From positions 1-43,683 of the forward strand of contig NZ_JAAGKM010000023.1 in assembly GCF_019308355.1 (NCBI RefSeq): a stretch of 43,683 bases of DNA. The letters run 5' to 3'. The stretch is from Empedobacter falsenii. GTDB taxonomy: Bacteria; Bacteroidota; Bacteroidia; Flavobacteriales; Weeksellaceae. The translations under genes and the position numbers were made by a program. The notes beneath the pieces are model-generated. The model made no database searches. It was not told the DNA's origin and saw only the letters and a program-made list of their open reading frames with translations. Below, in pieces: positions 1 to 7,820 of this stretch (position 1 is its first letter; every line of letters begins with the position of its first letter).

Positions 1-64
1 AGAGAAGTTAAGCCTGCCTGCGCCGATGGTACTGTTACTTACGGGAGAGTAGGTCGTCGCCAGT
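1..64 (+). rRNA. rrf: 5S ribosomal RNA, 3' part
   Basis: This is the 3' half of 5S rRNA; the gene begins upstream of the window. The run AGAAGTTAAGCCTGCCTGCG, then GATGGTACTG and GGGAGAGTAGGTCGTCGCCAG, matches the conserved loop and 3' helix regions of bacterial 5S rRNA. It is followed 7 bases later by a strong intrinsic terminator, so the window starts at the end of an rRNA operon. Confidence 0.93.
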
Positions 65-71
65 TTTTATC

Positions 72-105
72 AAAAGCCTCAAGTGAACAACTTGAGGCTT
101 TTTTT
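72..105 (+). terminator. Intrinsic terminator of the rRNA operon
   Basis: A 12-bp stem (AAAAGCCTCAAG with CTTGAGGCTTTT) around a 7-nt loop is followed by a T run. It lies directly behind the 5S rRNA and ends the rRNA transcript. Confidence 0.9.
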
Positions 106-171
106 GTGGGTATACGTCGCGCTTTAGACTGAACGTTTTAAGCTTTACGCATCTCCAGACTATGTTTTATA

Positions 172-259
172 AAACAAGAAGCTTCCAATCAGTAAATAAG
201 AGGCTTCTAATTAGTCAACAAGAAGCTTCTTCTTGATAAAAAGGAAGCTTCCTTTATAA
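172..259. repeat. Four-copy imperfect 22-bp tandem repeat
   Basis: Four consecutive 22-bp units (172-193, 194-215, 216-237, 238-259) can be aligned without gaps. Each holds a palindromic or near-palindromic core: AGAAGCTTCC, AGAGGCTTCT, AGAAGCTTCT, GGAAGCTTCC. Outside the core the units are A/T-rich and diverged. No coding frame fits it. It lies between the rRNA terminator and a longer intergenic repeat. A similar 21-bp array occurs at 41962-42129. Function unknown. Confidence 0.7.
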
Positions 260-383
260 CTTACAACTCATAAATCGAAAAGCCCCTATTTCCCTCAAGT
301 GGATATTTTAACTTCTACTTCTATTCCTGTAAGTCTTAAATCTTACGTCTTATAACTTATTACTCAAAACTCAGAACTTACAA
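260..383. other. Non-coding stretch with ACTTA/TCTTA quasi-repeats
   Basis: I see no gene here. From about 327 to 383 the sequence is made of short variants of ACTTA, TCTTA and ACTCAAAACT, which looks like degenerate low-complexity DNA rather than a regulatory region. A similar stretch lies at about 29105-29190. Confidence 0.4.
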
Positions 384-575
384 CCCGCGTTAGGGATAGT
401 AGTGGAAATCCTTTTGTAGAAATTGGATTTTCCTGTAATCACTTCCAATTTTCTTCTACAAAAGATTGCAACGGATAGCCCGACCGAGCGATTTGCATTA
501 GCTGTGTTTGTATTATTTTGGTTATTCTATGAATAATAAATAATATAAATGGAAGGCAAAGAGCGAGGGAACGCC
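384..575. repeat. Candidate flavobacterial intergenic repeat with central hairpin
   Basis: The element begins with CCCGCGTTAGGGATAG and contains GCAACGGATAGCCCGACCG (468-486); GAGCGAGGGAACGCCC (561-576) marks the other end. Between them an interrupted inverted repeat is visible: 412-427 pairs with 444-463 (TTTTGTAGAA with TTCTACAAAA, then ATTGGA with TCCAAT after a 4-nt bulge). From memory, intergenic elements with these CCCGCGTTAGGGAT and AGCCCGACC modules are common in Flavobacteriia genomes. It does not code for a protein that I can recognise. The exact borders are uncertain. Confidence 0.5.
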
Positions 576-586
576 CAAATAATTAC

Positions 587-617
587 AAAAAAAGCCCAAC
601 CGAAGTTGAGCTTTTTA
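587..617 (-). terminator. Terminator of lysS with UUCG tetraloop
   Basis: Read on the minus strand, AAAGCTCAAC pairs with GTTGGGCTTT across a TTCG tetraloop and is followed by a run of T. One pair is G-U on the minus strand but would be a C-A mismatch on the plus strand, so the hairpin belongs to the minus-strand transcript of lysS, which ends 24 bases earlier. Confidence 0.8.
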
Positions 618-640
618 AATATAGATGAAAGGGTAATAAT

Positions 641-2341
641 TTACTCGCCTAAATATGAAACTGTCTTAGAATCTCCTTCAACAGTTACTTTAGTCAAGTT
701 ATATTTTGCTAAATTTTTCATTGATTTGTCCCATTTTTTACCGCTTAAAGCAGCTTGAGATTTTAATTCATTCAAATCAATGTTTTCGTTAGCTTTTAAA
801 ATTCCAATAATCTGAGTTTCTTCTTCTGTCAATTCGTAAGCTGGTGCAGCTTTTTCTGGACGCATTTGAGGGAAGAATAAAACTTCTTGGATAGATGGAT
901 TATTTGTTAAGAACATAATCAAACGATCCATTCCGATTCCTAAACCTGATGTTGGAGGCATTCCGTACTCTAATGCACGTAAGAAATCTTGGTCGATAAA
1001 CATTGCTTCGTCGTCACCTCTATCAGCTAAAGCCATTTGTGCTTCAAAACGCTCACGTTGATCGATTGGGTCATTTAACTCAGAATATGCGTTAGCAATT
1101 TCTTTTCCACAAACCATTAATTCGAAACGCTCAGTTAATTCTGGATTATCACGGTGCTTTTTAGTCAATGGAGACATTTCTTTTGGATAATCTGTAATGA
1201 AAGTTGGTTGAATGTAATTTCCTTCACATTTTTCACCAAAAATTTCATCGATTAATTTTCCTTTACCCATAGTCTCATCAACCTCGATCCCCATTCCTTT
1301 AGCAGCTTCAAATAATTCTGCTTCAGATTTTCCATCGATATCAAATCCTGTAAAATCAATAATTGATTGACGCATTGTTACACGTTTGTAAGGTGCTTTG
1401 AAATCAATTTTATGTTCTCCGAAAGTTGTTTCAGAAGTTCCATTAACAGCAATTGCACAATGTTCTAATAATTGCTCTGTGAAATCCATCATCCAGTTGT
1501 AATCTTTGTAAGCAACATAAATTTCCATTGCTGTAAATTCTGGATTATGCGTACGATCCATTCCTTCGTTACGGAAGTTTTTAGAAAATTCGTAAACACC
1601 ATCAAAACCACCAACGATTAATCTTTTTAAATATAATTCGTTCGCGATTCTTAAATATAATGGAATATCTAATGCATTATGATGTGTAATAAACGGACGA
1701 GCTGCTGCACCCCCAGGAATCGATTGTAAAACAGGAGTTTCTACTTCCATGTATCCACGATCGTTGAAGAAATTACGCATTGCGTTGAATAAACGTGTAC
1801 GTTTTAAGAAAATTTCTTTCACGTGAGGATTTACAACCATGTCTACGTAACGCATACGGTAACGCAATTCTGGATCTGTAAAAGCGTCAAATACATGACC
1901 TTCGTCGTCAGTTTTTACAATTGGTAATGGACGTAAAGTTTTTGATAACAAAGTTAATTTTGTTACGTGAACAGAAATTTCACCTACTTTAGTTTTGAAT
2001 TCATATCCTTCAATTCCAATAAAATCTCCGATATCCATCAATTTCTTGAAAATTGTATTATACTCAATTCCTTCTTCAGACGAAGAAATATCATCTCTCG
2101 AGATATAAACCTGTACACGACCTTCGCTATCTTGTAACTCAGCGAAAGAAGCTTTCCCCATTACACGAACACTCATCAATCGTCCGGCAAGCTTGACAAC
2201 CTTTCCTTCTTCGTACTTTTCCTTAATTTCTTTAGAATTAGAAGTTATCACGAATTCTTCGGCAGGGTAAGGCTCAACGCCTAAGTCTCTTAATTGTTGT
2301 AGTTTTTCTCTACGAATAATTTCTTGTTCAGACAATTGCAT
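641..2341 (-). CDS. lysS: Lysine--tRNA ligase, class II (LysRS)
   Basis: Cytoplasmic class II lysyl-tRNA synthetase, which charges tRNA-Lys with lysine using ATP. An N-terminal OB-fold anticodon-binding domain (about residues 55-140) precedes the class II catalytic core. Motif 2 is visible as FRNEGMDRTHNPEF near residues 255-268 and motif 3 as GLGIGMDRL near residues 465-475. At 566 residues it is longer than the usual 500 or so; the last 65 residues or so form a C-terminal extension, which I believe is common in Bacteroidota LysRS. The ATG at 2341 is the natural start. A promoter box lies 28 bases upstream and a UUCG terminator lies downstream, so it is probably a single-gene transcript. Confidence 0.97.
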   Translation of the reverse strand: MQLSEQEIIRREKLQQLRDLGVEPYPAEEFVITSNSKEIKEKYEEGKVVKLAGRLMSVRVMGKASFAELQDSEGRVQVYISRDDISSSEEGIEYNTIFKKLMDIGDFIGIEGYEFKTKVGEISVHVTKLTLLSKTLRPLPIVKTDDEGHVFDAFTDPELRYRMRYVDMVVNPHVKEIFLKRTRLFNAMRNFFNDRGYMEVETPVLQSIPGGAAARPFITHHNALDIPLYLRIANELYLKRLIVGGFDGVYEFSKNFRNEGMDRTHNPEFTAMEIYVAYKDYNWMMDFTEQLLEHCAIAVNGTSETTFGEHKIDFKAPYKRVTMRQSIIDFTGFDIDGKSEAELFEAAKGMGIEVDETMGKGKLIDEIFGEKCEGNYIQPTFITDYPKEMSPLTKKHRDNPELTERFELMVCGKEIANAYSELNDPIDQRERFEAQMALADRGDDEAMFIDQDFLRALEYGMPPTSGLGIGMDRLIMFLTNNPSIQEVLFFPQMRPEKAAPAYELTEEETQIIGILKANENIDLNELKSQAALSGKKWDKSMKNLAKYNLTKVTVEGDSKTVSYLGE

Positions 2342-2369
2342 AGTGAATATAATTTATATAAAATGAATG

Positions 2370-2401
2370 CAAAATTATGAAAAATAATCTTGATTCACGA
2401 A
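2370..2401 (-). promoter_or_regulatory. Probable lysS promoter
   Basis: On the minus strand TAATTTTG (2370-2377) matches the Bacteroidota -7 box TAnnTTTG. TTCG lies 20 bases further upstream (2398-2401), close to the -33 consensus TTTG. Confidence 0.6.
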
Positions 2402-2448
2402 GTTTTTATGATTTAATAATGTAAGAATTATCAGTATTGATGCGAGTT

Positions 2449-3429
2449 TTAGTCTACTAACTCAAAACGGCGCTCTAATGTATAATCTGTATCTTGAAAT
2501 TTTACCTTTTTGGTTTCGATACTATATGAAATCCAACCGTTATCCTTGATACGCGAAGTCGTTTTAACATAATATTTTATGTCGTCTTTCAATCTATTTT
2601 CAGAAGGCTGTTCTGTACCTAATTTTGTTGCTAATTCTTTTAGATAAGTATACCAAGAATTGGCCAACCAATCTTTATCGGCTTCCTGAAAACTTGACAT
2701 AATGTAATTGGTTTGCGAAACTCCAATCTCATTCAATTTCAATTCTGTTGTAGCTGGAGTGGGAGAAGTGCTAAATAAATTGTCCATGTAAGATTGATAA
2801 ACAAATGGCGCACTTTCTAAAGTAAAATTACTTTTTCCATAAAAATGATGGAATTGACGAATGTCTTTGTCAAATAATTTAACAATACTTTCTTCTGTAG
2901 AATATTGTTGAAGATTCTTTTTGATTAACGCAATCGCAGTAGGATTATCCAAATATTTATTCTCTAAATCTTCTGAAGATAAAACCAATTGTTTAATCGT
3001 TTTATCTAAATCTGTATAACCTAAAAATCGTCCGTCTTGATCTATTTTAAAGGAAATCGAAACATTATTAACTAACGAAAAAGGATTATTTAAAAATGAT
3101 TTTGAATTGAATTGTATATTTCTGAAATTCCACTTTACAATGGTTTCGTTTTGATAAATATTTTCAACTTGAATAATAACGTTATAAGTATATTGTTCTT
3201 GATGCGAAATCGTGTCATCTTCCAATTTCACTTCACTTGTTGTTACATTATATCGTTTTTCGTTTCCAATATTCCAATATGTTTTGGGAAAAATAATCGT
3301 TTCCTGCGGAGCATTAAAAATGGTATCATTTTTAACAACCGGTGAAATTGTATCTTGAATAGGATCTTGGGCAAATATTTTTATCGAAAAAAATAGAAAA
3401 AACAGATAATATGTAAAATTAATTTTCAT
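2449..3429 (-). CDS. Secreted protein of unknown function
   Basis: I do not recognise the family. The 326-residue product starts with a signal peptide (hydrophobic stretch at about residues 4-18, then IFAQ as a likely signal peptidase I site), so it should be periplasmic or outer-membrane associated. The rest is a soluble mix of beta-strands and charged helices with several aromatic residues and no metal or catalytic motif that I can name. Its layout (signal peptide, DTIS segment, a strand-rich middle with a G-x-F-L stretch, a charged C-terminal third) resembles the next gene at 3506-4444, and both are read in the same direction 76 bases apart. I infer a pair of diverged paralogues. Confidence 0.85.
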   Translation of the reverse strand: MKINFTYYLFFLFFSIKIFAQDPIQDTISPVVKNDTIFNAPQETIIFPKTYWNIGNEKRYNVTTSEVKLEDDTISHQEQYTYNVIIQVENIYQNETIVKWNFRNIQFNSKSFLNNPFSLVNNVSISFKIDQDGRFLGYTDLDKTIKQLVLSSEDLENKYLDNPTAIALIKKNLQQYSTEESIVKLFDKDIRQFHHFYGKSNFTLESAPFVYQSYMDNLFSTSPTPATTELKLNEIGVSQTNYIMSSFQEADKDWLANSWYTYLKELATKLGTEQPSENRLKDDIKYYVKTTSRIKDNGWISYSIETKKVKFQDTDYTLERRFELVD

Positions 3430-3505
3430 TTATAAGTAATCAAACTAATTCAAAAATAGAGCAAATTATCTAAAATGAAGTTTGAAATTCGTTAAAAAAT
3501 AAAAC

Positions 3506-4444
3506 TTAGTCATTTAAAAGTTTTATACTTAATTGATTAACTGTTTTCTTAGAACCGATGTTTAAGCTAAATAAATATTCAGATTTGATTAAAATTGAAT
3601 TCAAATCGTATGTATTTTCATATTTTACTTTTAATTCAACTGTTTCTGAATATTTTTTGATTTCTTTTTTTACCTGTTCTTGTGACAAATTCAGTTTAGC
3701 ATCATTCAACATATAATACGCCATTTCTTCCCATAATTTTTCAAAATCATCTTTGCTCAAATTTTGGTCAGAAGCAATTGTATACGTACCTTTTTCTTTG
3801 TTGATGTCTTTTAGATAAGTATTTGTTGTAGAAGAAATTGGAAAACCAAAAATATTTTCCTGTACCGATTTTCCTTCATACGTTTCACCTAAACGAAAAT
3901 ATTGTCCATTAAAATAATTGAAAACATGAATTTCTTGCTCAAAAACATACGGAACATAGGTTTTTGACTTGACCATTTCCTCGATGTACGCAATATTTGA
4001 CTTATAATCATCAGATTTTTTGCGCTGTTTGCCAAGTTTATCTGTTATTTTAAGCAATTTTTCTTCAATCTGAGGAACATTTAATAATTCTAAAAATTCT
4101 CCAGAAGGATTTGTTGTGAATTCGTATTCTATTCCTTCAGAATTATTGATAAAATCGCGGTAAAATTCGTCAGGATCATTAGATTGATTTTTACCATTTA
4201 CAAATGTATACTTATTGGCAAAATCATTTTTGTCAACCAATTCCATCGATTTATTTGATTGGTTGATGACTTTAGAAACCGTGTCATTTACAGAAATCGA
4301 AAAGTTACGATCTGTAAATGAGTAGTTATATACTTTATTTAATTCTAAATTTGGTTTTACCTGTACAGATTTTTCTTCAAAATTCACCTGCGCAAAAATG
4401 GCAGGAGAGTATAGTAAAATCAAGGTAAATAGGCTTGTTTTCAT
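3506..4444 (-). CDS. Secreted protein of unknown function, possible paralogue of 2449-3429
   Basis: The 312-residue product has a signal peptide (about residues 1-18, ending PAIFAQ) and no other membrane segment. It is rich in Asn, Lys and Glu. A short segment N-P-S-G-E-F-L-E-L near residue 116 resembles D-Q-D-G-R-F-L-G-Y in the downstream neighbour, and both end in a strand-rich C-terminal region after a Lys-rich helix. It follows rmuC by 31 bases but carries its own -7 box. No function can be assigned. Confidence 0.85.
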   Translation of the reverse strand: MKTSLFTLILLYSPAIFAQVNFEEKSVQVKPNLELNKVYNYSFTDRNFSISVNDTVSKVINQSNKSMELVDKNDFANKYTFVNGKNQSNDPDEFYRDFINNSEGIEYEFTTNPSGEFLELLNVPQIEEKLLKITDKLGKQRKKSDDYKSNIAYIEEMVKSKTYVPYVFEQEIHVFNYFNGQYFRLGETYEGKSVQENIFGFPISSTTNTYLKDINKEKGTYTIASDQNLSKDDFEKLWEEMAYYMLNDAKLNLSQEQVKKEIKKYSETVELKVKYENTYDLNSILIKSEYLFSLNIGSKKTVNQLSIKLLND

Positions 4445-4458
4445 TCTCTCTAAAAGTT

Positions 4459-4466
4459 GTACAAAT
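4459..4466 (-). promoter_or_regulatory. -7 box for the gene at 3506-4444
   Basis: On the minus strand TATATTTG matches TAnnTTTG and lies 14 bases before the ATG, inside the short gap after rmuC. It suggests that the secreted-protein gene is transcribed separately from rmuC. Confidence 0.5.
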
Positions 4467-4475
4467 ATAGAATGA

Positions 4476-5852
4476 TTATTGAATATCCAAGTTATTTATT
4501 GAACGAATCATTGTATCAATTGGCTTAGTTTCCGAAATTTTTTTTTCCATCAAAGTTCCACCGATTTCTTTCAACTTTTTAACCTGCGGAATAAAACGAT
4601 TTTCTAATGAACCTATAGCTTTATTGTAACTTTGGGTTGCTTGGTTTAGATTATGACCAACAGTTGCCAAATGTTGTATCAAAACATTCACACGATTGTA
4701 TAATTCTATCCCTGCATCTCGCATTTGATATATATTTTCCGCAACATTTAATTGTTGCCAGCTAAACGCAATTGTGCGAAGCATTGTAATCAAAGTAGTT
4801 GGTGTTGCAATAATTATTCTATTGTTTAATGCATCTTCTATCAAAGTTCGCTCCAATTCTAACGCAGCACCAAAAGAACTTTCAATTTGTAAATACATCA
4901 CCACATAATCGGGCGCTTCTGTGTATTGATTCCAATAAGCCTTAGAACTCAAATTTTTTAAATGTTCGCGGACAGCTTTCGCGTGCATTTGCAAATGATG
5001 TTTTCTCAAATTCTCATCTTCCGTCTCAAATGCAAGCATATATTGGTTTAACGGAACTTTAGAATCGACAATAACTTTTCTATTTCCAGGAAGATTAACG
5101 ATTAAATCTGGGCGAAGCAAACCATTTTCGGACTGAACAGAAGTCTGTTCTTCAAAATCACAAAAAGACGACATTCCAGCAAACTCAACTACACGTCGCA
5201 ACCCAATTTCTCCGTATTTTCCTCTTGTGTGCGAAGTTTTAAGTGCAGAAACTAATGTATTGGTTTCTTTTTGTAATTTATCGGTTGTACCACGCATTGA
5301 ATCTAAGAAAACTTTAATTTCTGAATAAGCGCCTTCTCGAGCTTTTTCTATTTCGGATATTTTTCCGTCAAATTTATTCAAGCTTTCATTTAATGGTTTG
5401 ATTAACGAATCAATCGCTTGTTGACGTTTTTCTAAATCGTTTTGAGAATTAGAAAAATGTTTATCCAATGTTGTTTTCGCTAAATCAAGAAATTGTTCGT
5501 TATTACTTTTCAAAACTTGAGCTGAAAGTGCTTCAAATTGCTCTTTTAATCGTTCATTGGTTTCGAGCATAAACGATTTTTGCTCCTCCACAGCTTTCAT
5601 TGCTTCTTGATGGCGAACCGTTAATTCTGTATTTTTTTCGCGCTCTTTTTGCCATTGATCCAAATTGAAATTTGCATCATCTTTTATTTCGATAAATTCA
5701 TTTTTTAGCGAATCATATTGTTTCTGAAGTTCTTGGTGTTTTATTTCATTTCCAATTATGGCTGAATTTGCTTTCGATTTTGAATATAAAAAACTGATAA
5801 CGGCTCCAATGATAAAAAAAAGGATGCATGAAAGTATGATTGCGCTGTTCAT
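4476..5852 (-). CDS. rmuC: DNA recombination protein RmuC homologue
   Basis: RmuC family; in E. coli it limits inversions at short inverted repeats, and a nuclease-like fold is inferred for the family. An N-terminal membrane segment (about residues 3-22) is followed by a long coiled coil (to about residue 190), then the conserved core with KYGEIGLRRVVEFAGM and LIVNLPGNRKVIVDSKVP. I chose the ATG at 5852 (MNSAIILSC), because the 14 residues of the longer frame (MCRIKSFLC...) precede the membrane anchor and have no family support. The product of 458 residues fits the family. Upstream lies a 17-bp palindrome that could be an operator. Confidence 0.93.
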   Translation of the reverse strand: MNSAIILSCILFFIIGAVISFLYSKSKANSAIIGNEIKHQELQKQYDSLKNEFIEIKDDANFNLDQWQKEREKNTELTVRHQEAMKAVEEQKSFMLETNERLKEQFEALSAQVLKSNNEQFLDLAKTTLDKHFSNSQNDLEKRQQAIDSLIKPLNESLNKFDGKISEIEKAREGAYSEIKVFLDSMRGTTDKLQKETNTLVSALKTSHTRGKYGEIGLRRVVEFAGMSSFCDFEEQTSVQSENGLLRPDLIVNLPGNRKVIVDSKVPLNQYMLAFETEDENLRKHHLQMHAKAVREHLKNLSSKAYWNQYTEAPDYVVMYLQIESSFGAALELERTLIEDALNNRIIIATPTTLITMLRTIAFSWQQLNVAENIYQMRDAGIELYNRVNVLIQHLATVGHNLNQATQSYNKAIGSLENRFIPQVKKLKEIGGTLMEKKISETKPIDTMIRSINNLDIQ

Positions 5853-5885
5853 AATCTTAAAATTTAAACAAAGGAACGATTTTAT

Positions 5886-5902
5886 ACGACACAATATGTC
5901 GT
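5886..5902. promoter_or_regulatory. Palindrome upstream of rmuC
   Basis: ACGACA and TGTCGT form a perfect inverted repeat separated by 5 bases, 33 bases upstream of the rmuC start. The geometry suits a dimeric repressor, but no regulator can be named. Confidence 0.3.
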
Positions 5903-6011
5903 TATTAAAAATAAAATCATAAAAAAACGATTTCTAAGAATTGTTTTTTCATCTTAAATTAATTGTTTTGATCTCTTTAGATAATTTTTGTGCCTTTTAT
6001 AAAATTAATGT

Positions 6012-6044
6012 TAAGAAAAAAGACAGCTTGAAAAAGCTGTCTTT
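6012..6044 (-). terminator. Terminator of the cysteine desulfurase-cvpA operon
   Basis: An 11-bp perfect stem (AAAGACAGCTT with AAGCTGTCTTT, 4-nt loop) is followed on the minus strand by a T run. It lies just behind the cvpA stop. Confidence 0.85.
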
Positions 6045-6050
6045 GTATGA

Positions 6051-6575
6051 TCATAAATGAATAGAATCTTGGGATTCTGTCCTTAAATTATCTTTTGTTT
6101 CGAAGATAGAATTTTTGATGATTTGAGAACTTTCGTTCAAAATTGGTAAAATCTGACTTTCGTCTTTTGTTTCTTTAAATCCTAGTTCTAAAATCGGATC
6201 GATATAATACAAAATACTTGATGTTAAAAGTAAAGAGATTATTAATCCTAAAGCCGCTCCACCAAATCGATTAATGATTCCTAAACCAACTGCTTCTACT
6301 GTTTTTTGTGTTAAACTTGACGCTAATTTTATTGTGAAAAAAGCAATTGCAAATGTAATAACTAACGCAACCAAAGAAGTTAAGCTATCTGCAACAATGT
6401 TGTAAGAATCGACATAAACTTCGATGATTTGATAAAATTTAAAACTTAACCAAATTGCTACAAAAAAACCGACTAACCCAATTAATTGAGAAATAAAACC
6501 TTTGAAAAATCCGTTGATAAAACCAAAAGCTAACGCAATTAAAATCAGAATATCAAGTTGATTGAAATCAGTCAT
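6051..6575 (-). CDS. cvpA: CvpA family membrane protein
   Basis: CvpA family inner-membrane protein of 174 residues; in E. coli CvpA is needed for colicin V production and envelope integrity, and its molecular role is not settled. Four hydrophobic segments are visible (about residues 8-27, 29-48, 62-84, 102-125), with the typical opening DILILIALAFGFINGFFKGF. The start ATG shares one base with the stop of the upstream cysteine desulfurase (TAATG), so the two genes are translationally coupled. A terminator follows immediately. Confidence 0.9.
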   Translation of the reverse strand: MTDFNQLDILILIALAFGFINGFFKGFISQLIGLVGFFVAIWLSFKFYQIIEVYVDSYNIVADSLTSLVALVITFAIAFFTIKLASSLTQKTVEAVGLGIINRFGGAALGLIISLLLTSSILYYIDPILELGFKETKDESQILPILNESSQIIKNSIFETKDNLRTESQDSIHL

Positions 6576-7735
6576 TAAGCGTTTTGTAATTGATGTTTTT
6601 CAGCGATTTTTTTCAATGTTCCAACTAAGACATCAATATCTTCTTTAGTTGTTTCGTATGAAAAAGATACACGTAAAGGCGTCATTTGATCAATTTCTTC
6701 TTCTGTGTACAATGTTTGCATAACTAATGAAACTTTTGCTGCACCAGAACTGCAAGCACTTCCTTGTGAAACAGCGATACCAGCTAATTCTAATTCGAAT
6801 CCGATTAAGGCATCATGAAATGGTAATTTGATGCTTAATAATGCATACAAACTTTTGTCTAAATCATCTGATAATCCATTGAAAGAAACGCCTGGAATAG
6901 CTGCTTTTAATTGATCGATTGTATATTGTTTAATTTCTTTGATGTGATTAACATGAGCTTCTAACTCATCAATTGCTAAATCAAAAGCTTTTGAAAGTCC
7001 AACAATTCCGTATACGTTTTCGGTACCAGAACGCATTCCTCTTTCTTGTCCTCCTCCAGCAATCAAGGCTTTTAAATGCGAAGCTTTTTTTGCATATAAA
7101 AATCCAGCACCTTTTGGTCCATGAATTTTGTGTGCTGAGCAAGAAGCGAAATCCATTCCCAAATCTTGGAAATCTAAATCGTAATGACCAACTGTTTGCA
7201 CCGTATCTGTGTGGAACAATGTATTATTTTCTTGACACAATTGCGAAATACGTTTAATATCTGTTAAATTTCCAATTTCGTTATTAGCATGCATCAAAGA
7301 AACCAATGTTTTTTTAGATTGATCTTTAACTAATTCCTCTAATTGAGCATAATCAATGTCTCCATTTTTTTGAATATTGATGCGGATTACTTCAACTTTT
7401 CCACGATATTCTAAATCTTTGATACTTTCTTGTACGCATTTGTGTTCCATATCCGAAGTAATGATACGTGTAACATCTAAATCATTTACACAAGAACGTA
7501 TAATCGTATTGTTAGATTCTGTCCCACAAGAAGTAAAATAAATTTCGGCAGGAGAAATATTTAAACGCTGCGCAATGTTCTTTCGAGCCATTTCTATAAG
7601 TGCCTTGGCTTCTCTACCAAAAACGTGGGTAGAAGATGGATTTCCGAAAACATTTTTCATCACATTTGCCATTTCGTCAACTACTTCTGGACGAATTGCT
7701 GTGGTTGCTGCATTGTCTAAATATACTCTTTGCAT
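6575..7735 (-). CDS. Cysteine desulfurase (NifS/IscS family)
   Basis: PLP-dependent enzyme that removes sulfur from cysteine as a persulfide for Fe-S clusters or tRNA thiolation. The first residues (VYLDNAATTAIRP) are typical, the PLP lysine lies in SAHKIHGPKG near residue 202, and the persulfide cysteine in SQGSACSSGAA near residue 326. The length of 386 residues and the short active-site loop match the NifS/IscS group. There is no iscU or suf gene nearby, so the sulfur acceptor cannot be read from context. A -7 box TAAATTTG lies at 7782-7789 on the minus strand. Confidence 0.95.
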   Translation of the reverse strand: MQRVYLDNAATTAIRPEVVDEMANVMKNVFGNPSSTHVFGREAKALIEMARKNIAQRLNISPAEIYFTSCGTESNNTIIRSCVNDLDVTRIITSDMEHKCVQESIKDLEYRGKVEVIRINIQKNGDIDYAQLEELVKDQSKKTLVSLMHANNEIGNLTDIKRISQLCQENNTLFHTDTVQTVGHYDLDFQDLGMDFASCSAHKIHGPKGAGFLYAKKASHLKALIAGGGQERGMRSGTENVYGIVGLSKAFDLAIDELEAHVNHIKEIKQYTIDQLKAAIPGVSFNGLSDDLDKSLYALLSIKLPFHDALIGFELELAGIAVSQGSACSSGAAKVSLVMQTLYTEEEIDQMTPLRVSFSYETTKEDIDVLVGTLKKIAEKHQLQNA

Positions 7736-7820
7736 TATCGATTATTTACTGTATTGTTGTTTACTTTGAGGTTTTGAACAACAAATTTAAGTAAAATGTA
7801 AGGATTGAAAAAGTAAAATG

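Noticed and set aside
549-758. Plus-strand frame of 69 codons near the start of the window
   Set aside because: It covers the lysS terminator and the 3' end of lysS in antisense; the amino acid sequence is without any protein-like pattern.
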